Assembly (NCBI GenBank): GCA_002030045.1
Contig: LQBI01000004.1
Span: 1 to 64,000, forward strand
Length of the DNA: 64,000 bases
Direction of reading: 5' to 3'
Source: Candidatus Aegiribacteria sp. MLS_C
Lineage (GTDB): Bacteria; Fermentibacterota; Fermentibacteria; Fermentibacterales; JCC-6
How positions within the stretch are numbered: the first letter of the stretch is position 1; each line of letters starts with the position of its first letter. The position numbers and the translations under genes are program-made. Under the pieces are notes generated by a model. It was not told where the DNA came from and did not search any database. It saw nothing but the letters and a program-made list of their open reading frames with translations. Of this stretch, positions 8,149 through 16,542 are shown piece by piece.

Positions 8149-8534
8149 TAGGAAACGGCGTCCAGGGGGGGATCGCCCCCGTGGGTGAGTACGATATAGA
8201 CCCCGGAAGGTACGCAGACGGACATGTCCCCGGCATCCTCGAGCCAGCCACGCCTGACGCAGTCCTGGCCAGCACAGGGGGACGAGAGCACCCTCGCCCT
8301 GCTTCCAGCGACCTGGACCTGCAGAGGTCCCAGATTGCCGGGTACCAGCAGAACCGTGTCCGTTCCCATCGGGTGAAGGATGGTGCTATCACCTGAATGC
8401 ACTTCGAGAAGGGGATGATCCCCGGTCACTGGAGGAGTGCCCGGGCTGCCCTGGATGAGCACGACGACCAGTACGAATACCGGAATTGCCAGATCGGCGG
8501 GGCGGAAGCAGCGGTAAGGCCGTTCAGAGTTCAT
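8145..8534 (-). CDS. NusG domain II-containing membrane-anchored protein
   Basis: 129 residues. One N-terminal transmembrane segment (LAIPVFVLVVVLIQG, ~residues 15-29) is followed by an extracytoplasmic beta domain. The segment SPCAGQDCVRRGWL...MSVCVPSGVYIVL matches the NusG_II family (typically CPDQxCVxxGWI...IxCLPNxLVI), including both Cys of the first motif. Proteins of this family usually accompany ApbE and FMN-binding redox proteins; here ApbE is two genes upstream in the same operon. A redox or flavinylation accessory role is inferred. Confidence 0.75.
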   Translation of the reverse strand: MNSERPYRCFRPADLAIPVFVLVVVLIQGSPGTPPVTGDHPLLEVHSGDSTILHPMGTDTVLLVPGNLGPLQVQVAGSRARVLSSPCAGQDCVRRGWLEDAGDMSVCVPSGVYIVLTHGGDPPLDAVSY

Positions 8535-9522
8535 ATACTATGCCGAGATCGGCCCCGCATGCGGCGCATTTACCTTCTCTGAGTCCGTCGGTGTTCACCG
8601 ACCACCCCTTCCTCTCGATGCAGACGGCCCCGCAGGATGGGCACAGTGTATGGGAGAAATCGGTGGCCACGTTTCCGACGTACACATGATCGAGCCTGCT
8701 GCTGAAGGTCTCATGAGCCGAGATCAGAGTCTCCTCAGGTGTGGGCGGGCGCTTCAGCCTGTAACCGGGGAAGTACCTCGAGATGTGAAGAACTGTATTC
8801 CTTCCGCAGTTGTCGGCCAGCCAGTCGGCCATCTCCTCCCAGTCAGAGGGATCGTCGTTCTCTCCGGGTATGATCAGGAAGGTGACCTCCAGGTGGCAGC
8901 GGGAGGCTGCCAGGGTCTTCAGGGTCCCCAGCACCGTGGAAAGCCTTCCCGAACAGTGCCTGGAGTAGAAGTCCTCGGACCATGACTTGAGGTCAACGTT
9001 CCAGGCGTCGGTGAACTCGGTGTACCTCTCGAGGGGTTCGGGCAGCACCTCACCGTTGGATACCATCACCACGGCTCCTCCCCTCTCCCTGACAAGCGGG
9101 GCCGTATCGGCAATGTACTCGTACCAGATCACAGGCTCGGTGTACGTGAAGGCGATGCCTGCGCTGCCCTCCGAAAGACAGATCCCGGCCATCTCCTCGG
9201 GAGGAATGTACCTTGTCGGCACTCCGTCGCTCTGGGATATGGTCCAGTTCTGGCAGAAGTCGCAGGTCAGGTTGCAGCCCGGAGGTCCGGTGGAGAGAAT
9301 CCTGGAACCGGGAAGGAAATGGTACAGGGGTTTCTTCTCTATTGGGTCAATCGAGAGGGATACGCACCTGCCGTATCCGGGAAGGAAGGGTCGTCCGTCC
9401 CTGACACCCCTGACCCTGCACAGTCCCAGCCGGTCCGACCCGCCGGGGAAAGTGCATCCTCTGGGGCAGAGCACGCATTTCCAGCCGTCTTCCCTCTTCT
9501 CGAACCACACTGGATCCCTCAT
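8524..9522 (-). CDS. amrS: AmmeMemoRadiSam-system radical SAM enzyme
   Basis: 332 residues. An N-terminal zinc-binding-like block (CVLCPRGCTFPGGSDRLGLC) is followed by the radical SAM core with CNLTCDFCQNW (CxxxCxxC, residues ~87-94) and the conserved FTYTEP, GEVLPEPLERY and NVDLKS blocks. The C terminus carries a CPSCG...CAACG ribbon typical of AmrS. Start ATG at 9522 overlaps the ApbE stop by ATGA and has AAGGAG six bases upstream; a GTG six codons further up would destroy that Shine-Dalgarno spacing. Its usual partners AMMECR1 and MEMO are not adjacent. The natural substrate of the family is not established. Confidence 0.85.
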   Translation of the reverse strand: MRDPVWFEKREDGWKCVLCPRGCTFPGGSDRLGLCRVRGVRDGRPFLPGYGRCVSLSIDPIEKKPLYHFLPGSRILSTGPPGCNLTCDFCQNWTISQSDGVPTRYIPPEEMAGICLSEGSAGIAFTYTEPVIWYEYIADTAPLVRERGGAVVMVSNGEVLPEPLERYTEFTDAWNVDLKSWSEDFYSRHCSGRLSTVLGTLKTLAASRCHLEVTFLIIPGENDDPSDWEEMADWLADNCGRNTVLHISRYFPGYRLKRPPTPEETLISAHETFSSRLDHVYVGNVATDFSHTLCPSCGAVCIERKGWSVNTDGLREGKCAACGADLGIVYEL

Positions 9523-10610
9523 AATGAACTCCTTCTCCACTCAGTGACCGCTCCGCTGTCATTCTCAGATATAACAATGATCAGCGTGAAGAGGGAATCG
9601 GGCAGGGTTTCCGCAAGTGGTACGCCTCCCACTGCGATAGCCGTGGCAAGGGCGTCCGCCACGGATGCGCGGGCTGAGACCACGGTCACCGATGCCGTGC
9701 CCGACTCAGGATACCCGGTCCTGGGATCAAGTATGTGGCAGTACCTCCGGCCACGGTGCAGAAAAAAGCTCTCGTAGTCACCGGAGGTTGCCATGGCTCC
9801 GCTGTCCATCTCCATTACAGCCATCATCCCCTCTCCCCTGGGGTCCCTGACCGCCAGCCTCCAGGTCCTGCCCGCTTCGGCATCGCCTCCGCACCTTATC
9901 TCCCCTCCTATCTCCACCAGTACTGCGGACGCGCCAAGCTCCCTTGCATGCTCGTATATCCTGTCGACCACAAAACCCTTGGCCACCGCACCAAAGTCAA
10001 GCATCGTGCCTGTCCCGAGGATCAGACTGTCGCCCGATATCCTCACATGTCGGAGCCCCGAGAGAGCGAGAGCACTGTCCACCGCAAGGCTTCCCGGGAA
10101 CGCCGGATCGTCGGGAAAGCCCCATGCTGCCGCCAGACGCCCGATGGCCGGGTCGAACAGCGAGTCCGTAAGCGAAGATATCTCGAATGAAAGCTCGAGA
10201 AGGTTCCGCATATCTTCGGACATTCCCGGGATCCAGGCAGAACCACGGGTGTTGATGCGGTGCAGCTCTCCGGTACCGAAGACTCCGAGTTCGCCGTCGA
10301 GATGCCTGGCCAGGGAATCCATCGACGAGAGCAGGGCTGCTGCGCTGCCGGTATCGGCTATCACCTTATAGGTAGCGAAGGTTCCAAGGACCGGGGTCCT
10401 TCTCGTGAACTCGCCGTATACGGTCCACGGCGCAGTCGGAAGCAGCCTGAACACCAGTGCAGCCAGCAGACTGACAAGGAGCAGCAGGGCTACGGTTCCC
10501 GGGCGGATGGTACCGCCCCTCGGTCCTGGAACTACCTCCGTCCCTCGTCCTTCATCAGGTCGAGATGGTACCTGCAGTACTTTGAACCGGGTACGGAAGG
10601 TCTTCCGCAC
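9519..10610 (-). CDS. apbE: FAD:protein FMN transferase (ApbE)
   Basis: ApbE attaches FMN to Thr/Ser of redox proteins such as Rnf and Nqr subunits, outside the cytoplasmic membrane. A single anchor helix (TVALLLLVSLLAALVFRLLP) precedes the domain. Family motifs follow: MGT-like TPVLGTFATYKV, PAIGRLAAAWGF, DFGAVAKGFVVD, VEIGGEIRCGG and the C-terminal DPRTGYPESGTASVTVVS with ADALATA. The start is uncertain: the GTG at 10610 lies inside the upstream gene and has no good Shine-Dalgarno, while GGAGG at the end of that gene has no ATG/GTG/TTG at proper spacing. No Rnf/Nqr target is in the window. Confidence 0.85.
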   Translation of the reverse strand: MRKTFRTRFKVLQVPSRPDEGRGTEVVPGPRGGTIRPGTVALLLLVSLLAALVFRLLPTAPWTVYGEFTRRTPVLGTFATYKVIADTGSAAALLSSMDSLARHLDGELGVFGTGELHRINTRGSAWIPGMSEDMRNLLELSFEISSLTDSLFDPAIGRLAAAWGFPDDPAFPGSLAVDSALALSGLRHVRISGDSLILGTGTMLDFGAVAKGFVVDRIYEHARELGASAVLVEIGGEIRCGGDAEAGRTWRLAVRDPRGEGMMAVMEMDSGAMATSGDYESFFLHRGRRYCHILDPRTGYPESGTASVTVVSARASVADALATAIAVGGVPLAETLPDSLFTLIIVISENDSGAVTEWRRSSL

Positions 10611-10840
10611 TCAATGCACTTGAGGGTCTCCCCGGCTTTCCTCCTGGCCTCCTGGACGCTCTGACCCGTCCCGGTGAGGGACATGATCAGGAGCAGCACG
10701 GCAGCTGCCGGAACGATGTAGGATGCAAGACCGGCGATGGACCAAAGGAGCGTGAAGTCGCTTCCCATTATGAAACCCGCCGTCCAGACCAGTATGCCGA
10801 GGATGAGAGAGATCCGAAGAGTGCTTCTTACTTTCCTCAA
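10532..10840 (-). CDS. Small two-TM protein with C-terminal Cys4/His ribbon
   Basis: 102 residues, no recognised family. Two hydrophobic segments (ISLILGILVWTAGFIMG and LASYIVPAAAVLLLIMSL, ~residues 10-55) are followed by a basic linker and a compact metal-binding-like module LKCIECGRPSVPGSKYCRYHLD (CxxC...CxxH). Similar short zinc-ribbon tails occur in many small membrane proteins of unknown role. Start TTG at 10840, with AAGGA eight bases upstream. It overlaps the longest ApbE frame by 79 nt and is co-transcribed with it. Confidence 0.6.
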   Translation of the reverse strand: MRKVRSTLRISLILGILVWTAGFIMGSDFTLLWSIAGLASYIVPAAAVLLLIMSLTGTGQSVQEARRKAGETLKCIECGRPSVPGSKYCRYHLDLMKDEGRR

Positions 10841-10856
10841 TTGGTCATTCCTTCCA

Positions 10857-11636
10857 TCAGAACAGGTCTATGAAACTCACGAAATGGTTTGCTCCCAGTA
10901 CGGCGAACCCCGTCTCGTCCTCCCCTGAGACTATCAGGGCAACGGCTCCCGCTTCCACGGCGAGGTTCAGCCATCCGACTCCCCTTCCTGACGAAAGCTG
11001 ACCCCATCCTGGAAGTATCAGTGACTTCCAGGGCTGAGCCGTGGGTTCGGCCGCTGCAGTTGCCGTCGGAAGCGTATCAACCCGGACCGACCAGTCGGGC
11101 ACCAGCGGAGGCCTCATCTCTACAGGCAGAAGAACAGTTCCCACTTCCAGCTCCCTGAGTTCCGCCCGTCTCCAGAACTGCTCATGGGTCATGGAGCCTT
11201 CCAGCACGCTGTCTATCCTGGCGATGGGACAGTCGATGCTGATCCAGCTCAGGTCGCTGACATCCACCACGTCCAGAGCCAGGTCGGTGATCCCCATGTC
11301 CGGAAAACGGCCCAGGCAGTCAGACACTACTGCGAACACCCGCTCCACTGTGTTGACCGGAATTCTGGCCCTGTACTCCACCAGGCCGGAGAATGTCACG
11401 TAATTGGAAGTGGAGGAGTCCGGGAAAACGGCCTGCTCCCCCTCCATGAGCATGCCTGCCCTTGTGGTCAGAACCAGCTGCCTGCTGCCCGGACCGGGCA
11501 CGCCGGAGACGATCTCGATACGTATGACGCTGACGAATGGGGATCCTCCGATGAGATCCTCGACAACGGCGAATTCAAAGGGTGTCTGCCCTAAGGACAG
11601 GAAGGATATCAGCAGCAAGGCGAGAATGGATCGCAT
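10857..11636 (-). CDS. Exported protein with DUF5683-like C-terminal region
   Basis: 259 residues. Signal peptide MRSILALLLISFLSLGQ, then ~170 residues of mixed beta sequence with no clear family. Near the C terminus, PWKSLILPGWGQLSSGRGVGWLNLAVEAGAVALIV resembles the LPGxGQxYxG...G segment of DUF5683 and related membrane proteins, here likely one or two membrane-associated helices. A glycine/proline linker (TATAAAEPTAQP) separates the parts. It lies in the minus-strand series between the dipeptidase and the small ribbon protein. Function unknown. Confidence 0.6.
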   Translation of the reverse strand: MRSILALLLISFLSLGQTPFEFAVVEDLIGGSPFVSVIRIEIVSGVPGPGSRQLVLTTRAGMLMEGEQAVFPDSSTSNYVTFSGLVEYRARIPVNTVERVFAVVSDCLGRFPDMGITDLALDVVDVSDLSWISIDCPIARIDSVLEGSMTHEQFWRRAELRELEVGTVLLPVEMRPPLVPDWSVRVDTLPTATAAAEPTAQPWKSLILPGWGQLSSGRGVGWLNLAVEAGAVALIVSGEDETGFAVLGANHFVSFIDLF

Positions 11637-11652
11637 GTCTCTTTTCCCCGTT

Positions 11653-12495
11653 TCATTCTGATTTGATGGCTCTTCTCCAGTTCTTCGATGCCACCCTGGA
11701 TATATCCCCGGGGCTCCAGCCCCTCCTCTCCATAAGCTCGAAAAGGTCGGGCCACACGGTGCAGTCGGCGATGCCCCCGGGCAGCCTGCCTATGCCGTCG
11801 AAATCGCTCCCGAAACCCGCGCAATCGATCCCGGCCACTTCTACTAGGTGCTCGAGGTGGTACACCACATCTTCGATGCTCTCCCGGCCTCCCAGGAAAG
11901 CGGGTACGAATGTGATGCCCACCACGCCTCCCTTCCCGGATATCTCTCTGAGGTCGTCGTCGGGCAGGTTCCTGGGCGAGTCGTGCAGGGCCCTGCAGTT
12001 GCAGTGGGTAGCGACCGCCGGGAGGTCCATGGCGAGCAGTTCCCTTCTGGATCGGTCGCAGAGATGGGATACGTCAAGGACCACACCGCTTCCCGCCAGC
12101 TCACCGGCCAGTTCCCTCCCCCTGGGGGTGATTCCCGAATCGGTGCCTATGCCTCCTCCGAGGCTGTTGGCCCCGTTCCAGGTCAGGGAGGCGACAGAGA
12201 GCCTTTTCATCGCTTCCCCGCCCTCGGGCAGGTCCACGAGCTGCTGGCAGCCTTCCACCATCAGGTGAAGGTTTATCGACGACTTCCCCGAAAGCTCCAG
12301 GAAGTTGGAATACGCCCTTATGAAGCCCTTCACCGGGTCCCTCTCGGCCTCGGAACAGATCGCCGTGACCAGGTCGGTGACGCCTGAGGCTGAAGCACGG
12401 GGTTCGTCTACCTGAGTGGGCGAACCCTCGATGAACTCCCGGGGACCGGGTATTCTCATGAGAGTGTCAACGTGTGCATCAAAGACCTGGTGCAT
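11653..12495 (-). CDS. Peptidase M19 (membrane/renal dipeptidase family)
   Basis: 280 residues, somewhat shorter than typical M19 enzymes (~310-400). The zinc ligands can be traced: HVD in VFDAHVDT (~residue 8), Glu in LHLMVEG, His in VLDVSHL (~143) and ATHCNCRALHDSPRNLPDD (~163), and GSDFDG (~230). Members cleave dipeptides, including D-amino-acid-containing ones. No signal peptide is visible, so it is probably cytoplasmic. Its start overlaps the stop of a small membrane protein gene (TGATG). Confidence 0.85.
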   Translation of the reverse strand: MHQVFDAHVDTLMRIPGPREFIEGSPTQVDEPRASASGVTDLVTAICSEAERDPVKGFIRAYSNFLELSGKSSINLHLMVEGCQQLVDLPEGGEAMKRLSVASLTWNGANSLGGGIGTDSGITPRGRELAGELAGSGVVLDVSHLCDRSRRELLAMDLPAVATHCNCRALHDSPRNLPDDDLREISGKGGVVGITFVPAFLGGRESIEDVVYHLEHLVEVAGIDCAGFGSDFDGIGRLPGGIADCTVWPDLFELMERRGWSPGDISRVASKNWRRAIKSE

Positions 12496-12683
12496 CAGTC
12501 CTCACCCGCTTCGGTGCATTCAGTTTCAGTGGGGAAGAAAATGCTCGTGAAGCCCCTGACCAGAGAGTCTGCCTTCAGCATGAAGACTATCACCATTACC
12601 AGCAGGAAGATGTAGAACATCACCCTGCCCCTGGAGGACCTCGTCGGATGCTTCTCCCTCCAGTCATCGACCAGGGACATCAC
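12495..12683 (-). CDS. Small single-TM protein
   Basis: 62 residues, not recognised. A polar N terminus (VDDWREKHPTRSS) precedes one transmembrane helix (VMFYIFLLVMVIVFML, ~residues 21-36) and an acidic tail ending TECTEAGED. It overlaps the upstream gene by ATGA and the dipeptidase start by one base, so it is an integral operon member. Cytoplasmic N terminus is expected from the basic residues before the helix. Confidence 0.6.
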   Translation of the reverse strand: MMSLVDDWREKHPTRSSRGRVMFYIFLLVMVIVFMLKADSLVRGFTSIFFPTETECTEAGED

Positions 12684-13060
12684 TCATTCATCTCCCTGGT
12701 GACCCTGAACTGTCTGCTGATTGTCGGCAGGAATCCCGGGAACTCTATGGAATCCTTGTAGGTCACCACGTAGATGTCCCCCTCGAATCCGTTGCCCGAA
12801 CAATCGCGGGAGGCGGACACGGCACCCGAGCACTGGTCGGAGTTGCGGTAGTTGCCCCATTCCATAAGGAACTGGGCCTTTCTAAGTGACATCGGCCGAA
12901 CCGCGGATACCCTCGAGAAGACCTCCTCCAGTTCTCCCTTCACTTTTCCGGGAGTTACGGAAGTCATTCTCACGTACTTGAATCCTACGCTCACCACCAT
13001 CACCAGAAGAACCAGGAGCAGTGCGTAGAGACCGTTCCTGCCAGAAAACACCTCAGTCAT
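12680..13060 (-). CDS. Membrane-anchored protein of unknown function
   Basis: 126 residues. One N-terminal transmembrane segment (LYALLLVLLVMVVSVGFKYV, ~residues 11-30) is followed by a ~95-residue extracytoplasmic domain with two Cys (DQCSGAVSASRDCSG) that could form a disulfide. No family is recognised; the layout resembles bitopic envelope proteins. ATG start with AGGTGAAG upstream. It lies between the lptE-like gene and another small membrane protein, both nearly overlapping. Confidence 0.6.
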   Translation of the reverse strand: MTEVFSGRNGLYALLLVLLVMVVSVGFKYVRMTSVTPGKVKGELEEVFSRVSAVRPMSLRKAQFLMEWGNYRNSDQCSGAVSASRDCSGNGFEGDIYVVTYKDSIEFPGFLPTISRQFRVTREMNE

Positions 13061-13067
13061 TCTTCAC

Positions 13068-13538
13068 CTACCATCCAGAAAGACATCTCCTGACTACGTC
13101 CTCCGCCGATTCCTCGAGCAGCCTCTCCAGGGCCTGGGCTTCGGATTCGGCGTCAGGATCGTACACAAGCCAGGTGGTTACGTTCTCGTTCCGCAATATC
13201 TCGCTCTCCTCAACCAGGTCGGTGAAGGAGACCTCTACCCTTATCTCCAGCTTGTACTCCTCCACGACCTCCGCCGAAGTGTAGGAATAGGGAGTTCTGG
13301 AGTATGCCGCAACCACTCCTTCTATCTCCGAGTCCTGTCCCTCCAGGGCAATGGCCAGTCGGCCGTCGGTCACCAGTTTCTCGGTGACCCTCGAGGTCAT
13401 TTCCTGTTCGAGACCGTACTGGGTGACCCTGCTCCGGAATGGCAGAACTCTCACAGACTGAAGATGAGCGGGGAGGCTTCCTCTGAAGCTGTAGGAACAG
13501 GCGATCAAGAGCATCAGAGGAACCGCCGCAGCGGGTAT
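13068..13538 (-). CDS. lptE: LptE-like LPS-assembly lipoprotein
   Basis: A lipoprotein signal (PAAAVPLMLLIACS, lipid Cys encoded at 13497-13499) is followed by CSYSFRGSLPAHLQSVRVLPF, then the alternating beta-helix pattern of LptE-family proteins (VTEKLVTDGRLAIALEGQDSEIEGVV, EYKLEIRVEVSFTDL). LptE plugs the LptD barrel that inserts lipopolysaccharide at the outer membrane, matching the polysaccharide genes nearby. The start is odd: no ATG, GTG or TTG occurs in frame between the dut stop and the lipobox except an ATG only six codons before the Cys. ATA at 13538 (AGG nine bases upstream) is given as the provisional start. Coordinates at the 5' end are uncertain. Confidence 0.65.
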   Translation of the reverse strand: MPAAAVPLMLLIACSYSFRGSLPAHLQSVRVLPFRSRVTQYGLEQEMTSRVTEKLVTDGRLAIALEGQDSEIEGVVAAYSRTPYSYTSAEVVEEYKLEIRVEVSFTDLVEESEILRNENVTTWLVYDPDAESEAQALERLLEESAEDVVRRCLSGW

Positions 13539-13551
13539 TGAACAGCGCCTG

Positions 13552-14001
13552 CTACCTTCCCGAATGGCCGAACCCCCCTTCGCCCCTCTCGGTATCGGGC
13601 AGACACACGACCCTTCGGAAGCCCGGTCTTGCGACCGGTGCCAGTACTGCCTGGGCGATCCTGTCACCCCTCCTGAGCGTGAAGGTCTCACTGCCCAGGT
13701 TGGCCAGGATGACCTTGACCTCTCCCCTGTAGTCCGAGTCAACGGTTCCCGGAGAGTTCAGGACGGTCACGCCGTGTCTCAGGGCGTTGCCGCTCCTGGG
13801 ACGGATCTGCCATTCGTAACCCATGGGTATCGAAACCCTGATACCTGTTGGTACAAGGAGGGTCTGACCCGGATGTAGCTGCACTTCCCCGTCGACAGCT
13901 GCGTGGAGGTCTGCACCGCTGGACCCTGGAGTGGCGATCGACGGCAGTGGAAGGTCCGAGGCGTGCTCGAGCACTTCAAGGAGAACTTCCACTTCCGTCA
14001 T
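13552..14001 (-). CDS. dut: dUTP diphosphatase
   Basis: 149 residues, the usual length. All five trimeric dUTPase motifs are present: GSSGADLHA (motif 1), RPRSGNALRHG (2), GTVDSDYRGEVKV (3), FTLRRGDRIAQAVL (4) and the flexible P-loop-like RGEGGFGHSG (5) at the C terminus. It hydrolyses dUTP to dUMP and pyrophosphate, keeping uracil out of DNA and feeding thymidylate synthesis. It follows pnp by 32 bases in the translation operon. Confidence 0.96.
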   Translation of the reverse strand: MTEVEVLLEVLEHASDLPLPSIATPGSSGADLHAAVDGEVQLHPGQTLLVPTGIRVSIPMGYEWQIRPRSGNALRHGVTVLNSPGTVDSDYRGEVKVILANLGSETFTLRRGDRIAQAVLAPVARPGFRRVVCLPDTERGEGGFGHSGR

Positions 14002-14033
14002 CGTGGTCTTCCTTCCGGTCGGGCCTTCCGGAT

Positions 14034-16130
14034 CTATTCCTGGTCGACATCCTTCATGGTGAGGTCGACCTTGCCGTCGTCCTTCACCTCGATGACCTTG
14101 ACCCTGACCCGCTGTCCTCTCTTGAGGAGGTCCTCTACCTTCTCGATGCGCTTCCTGCTTATCTGGCTTATGTGGACCAGCCCGTCGGTGCCGGGCATTA
14201 TCTCCACGAAAGCCCCGAAGTTCATGATCTTGGCGACAACTCCCTCGTAGACCTGACCCACCTTTGGTTTTCCTGCGGAAAGCTCGATGAGTTCTATTGC
14301 CCTGTCGGCGGCAGCCGCTTCCTCTGACAGCACTATTACGGTACCGTCGTCCTCGATGTTTATCTCGGCGCCGGTCTCCTCGGTTATTGCCCTGATGTTC
14401 TTGCCTCCAGGACCTATGAGCTTTCCTATCATGTCCCTGTCGATATGGACCGTATAGATCCTGGGAGCGTAAGGGCTGAGTTCAGGTTTCGGTCTGCTGA
14501 TGACCCTGTTCATCTCGTCGAGTATGTGGAGTCGGCCATCACGGGCCCTCTCCATACCTTCCCTGAGGATGTCGATCGGGATCCCCTCCACCTTCAGGTC
14601 CATCTGGATAGCGGTTATCCCTTTCGAAGTACCGGCTATCTTGAGGTCCATGTCCCCCAGGTGGTCCTCCACACCGGCGATGTCGGAAAGAATGACGTGG
14701 TCTTTCCCGTCGGTCACGAGACCCAGCGCCACGCCGGCTACGGCCGCGCTGATGGGTACACCGGCGTCCATGAGGCTCAGAGAGCCTCCGCATATGGTCG
14801 CCTGGCTGGAGGAACCGTTCGATTCCAGCACGTCGGAGACTACTCTCACGGTGTAGGCGAATTCATCCTTGTTCTTCGGCATGACATGTGAAAGGGCCAT
14901 CTCCGCCAGATGTCCGTGGCCGATCTCGCGCCTTCCCGGGCCTCTTGCGGGTTTCACCTCCCCCACACTGAACGAGGGAAAGTTGTAATGAAGCATGAAG
15001 TCCTTGGTGTACTCACCCATGAGGGCGTCTATTCTCTGCTCGTCCCTGGCGCCACCCAGCGTGACAGCCACCAGTGCCTGTGTTTCGCCTCTGGTGAACA
15101 GTGCCGAGCCGTGTGGTCTCGGCAGTACTCCTATCTCGCAGGTGATAGGTCGGATATCGGATTCTGACCTTCCGTCATGCCTGCTCTTCTTCGCCAGGAG
15201 CTTGTGCCTTGCGAACTTCATCTCCGCCTCGGACACGGCGTTGGAGATGACCTGTTCCAGGCGTCCGGATTCCTCCAGCGTCGGGTACCTGCCGGCAAGC
15301 TTCTCCAGGGCGGTTTCTGCTGCAGCTGCACCCGCCTCGCTCAGGGCGTTCTTGATCCCGTTCCCCCATACCTTCTCGAACTCCGGCATTGCGATGCTCT
15401 CAACCTCGCCCTGAAGAGTATCCGGAACCACCAGGAGGGGCACCACGTTCCTCTTTTCCCTGCCGGCGGCTTTCTGCAGTTCCATCTGCAGGCGGTTTAT
15501 CTTAGCCGCCTCCTGCGAGGCGAGCCTGATTGCCTCGAGGACCTCATCCTCCGAGAGCTGGTCGCATGAGCCCTCCAGCATCACCACGTCGCTTCCCTTG
15601 ACGGCTACCACCAGGTCGAGTTCGTTCCTTTCCTGCTCCTGCATGGTGGGGTTGATGACTAACCGCCCGTCAATCTTCCCGACCTTGACCGAGGAAACGG
15701 GACCGTCCCAGGGTATGTCGGATATCATGAGGGAGGCGGATGCCCCGACCATGCCCAGCAGGCTGGGATCGTTCTCGTTGTCGGAACTCAGCACCAGTAT
15801 GTATATCTGAGTCTCCTCCATGAAATCCGGAGGGAAGAGGGGCCTAAGCGGCCTGTCTATGAGCCTGGCGGTGAGGACTTCCTTCTCCTGTGGTTTGCCC
15901 TCCCTCTTGAAGAATCCGCCCGGTATCTTACCGGCGGCGTAGGTGCGCTCCCGGTATTCTATGGTCAGTGGAAAGAACGGAAGGTCCCGCACTCCGGCGG
16001 CGGTGGCGGCGACCAGCACGGCTGAACCGCCGTAGGTAACGTATACCGCTCCGTCGGCCTGCTTGGCCATCCTTCCGGTCTCGATCGTAAGTGTCCTGCC
16101 TGCTATCTCGGTCTCAACTGTTTTCTTCAT
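14034..16130 (-). CDS. pnp: Polyribonucleotide nucleotidyltransferase (PNPase)
   Basis: 698 residues, full length. Two RNase PH domains flank an alpha-helical linker (~1-330 and ~310-555), with FFKREGKP, RLIDRPLRPLFP and, in the second domain, ALFTRGETQALVAVTLG and SNGSSSQATICGGSLSLMDAGVPI. A KH domain (IGKLIGPGGKNIRAITEETGAEINIEDDG) and an S1 domain (YEGVVAKIMNFGAFVEIMPGTDGLVHISQIS) end the protein. It degrades RNA 3'-5' by phosphorolysis. Located directly after rpsO as in most bacteria, with two hairpins in the spacer. Confidence 0.98.
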   Translation of the reverse strand: MKKTVETEIAGRTLTIETGRMAKQADGAVYVTYGGSAVLVAATAAGVRDLPFFPLTIEYRERTYAAGKIPGGFFKREGKPQEKEVLTARLIDRPLRPLFPPDFMEETQIYILVLSSDNENDPSLLGMVGASASLMISDIPWDGPVSSVKVGKIDGRLVINPTMQEQERNELDLVVAVKGSDVVMLEGSCDQLSEDEVLEAIRLASQEAAKINRLQMELQKAAGREKRNVVPLLVVPDTLQGEVESIAMPEFEKVWGNGIKNALSEAGAAAAETALEKLAGRYPTLEESGRLEQVISNAVSEAEMKFARHKLLAKKSRHDGRSESDIRPITCEIGVLPRPHGSALFTRGETQALVAVTLGGARDEQRIDALMGEYTKDFMLHYNFPSFSVGEVKPARGPGRREIGHGHLAEMALSHVMPKNKDEFAYTVRVVSDVLESNGSSSQATICGGSLSLMDAGVPISAAVAGVALGLVTDGKDHVILSDIAGVEDHLGDMDLKIAGTSKGITAIQMDLKVEGIPIDILREGMERARDGRLHILDEMNRVISRPKPELSPYAPRIYTVHIDRDMIGKLIGPGGKNIRAITEETGAEINIEDDGTVIVLSEEAAAADRAIELIELSAGKPKVGQVYEGVVAKIMNFGAFVEIMPGTDGLVHISQISRKRIEKVEDLLKRGQRVRVKVIEVKDDGKVDLTMKDVDQE

Positions 16131-16160
16131 CTTTTCTCTCTGTTTTCCTTGCTTCTATCC

Positions 16161-16205
16161 GTCCCGCACCCTGCGGGACAGGCGCTCCCCGGCACCCCGC
16201 CGGGG
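16161..16205 (-). promoter_or_regulatory. Twin hairpins in the rpsO-pnp spacer
   Basis: Two perfect GC-rich hairpins stand side by side: GTCCCGCA/TGCGGGAC with a 3-nt loop (16161-16179) and CCCCGGC/GCCGGGG with a 5-nt loop (16187-16205). On the minus strand neither is followed by a U tract. In other bacteria the same spacer carries RNase III/RNase E processing sites through which PNPase controls its own mRNA; a similar role here is inferred. They could also partially attenuate transcription. Confidence 0.55.
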
Positions 16206-16272
16206 CTATTTTCTACAGGCACCACTTACAGCGAGTTCTCTTCCCTCAGTGCTGCTCTGTTCGAACGCCGTT

Positions 16273-16542
16273 CTATCTCCGCAGTCCCAGTTCCTGTACT
16301 ATCGACCTGTATCGCTCGATGTCCCGGTTGCTGAGATAGTTCAGCAGCTTCCTCCTCTGGCCCACCAGCTGAAGGAGTCCCCTCCTGCTGTTGTGGTCCT
16401 TCCCGTGGAGCTTGCTGTGCTCCGTGAGGGTCTTTATCCTCTCGGTGAGTATGGCAATCTGGACCTCGGCCCTGCCGGTGTCCTTCTCGTTCTCACCGAA
16501 CTGCTTGATCAGTTCCGCCTTCCTCTCGGCAGTTATGCTCAT
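16273..16542 (-). CDS. rpsO: 30S ribosomal protein S15
   Basis: 89 residues, exact family length. The S15 helices are clear: [68 protein letters not shown] is conserved, including the 16S rRNA-binding HxKDHxSRRGL segment, followed by [12 protein letters not shown]. It nucleates assembly of the central 30S domain. Its ATG overlaps the ribF stop (ATGA), so the two are coupled. Confidence 0.98.
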   Translation of the reverse strand: MSITAERKAELIKQFGENEKDTGRAEVQIAILTERIKTLTEHSKLHGKDHNSRRGLLQLVGQRRKLLNYLSNRDIERYRSIVQELGLRR

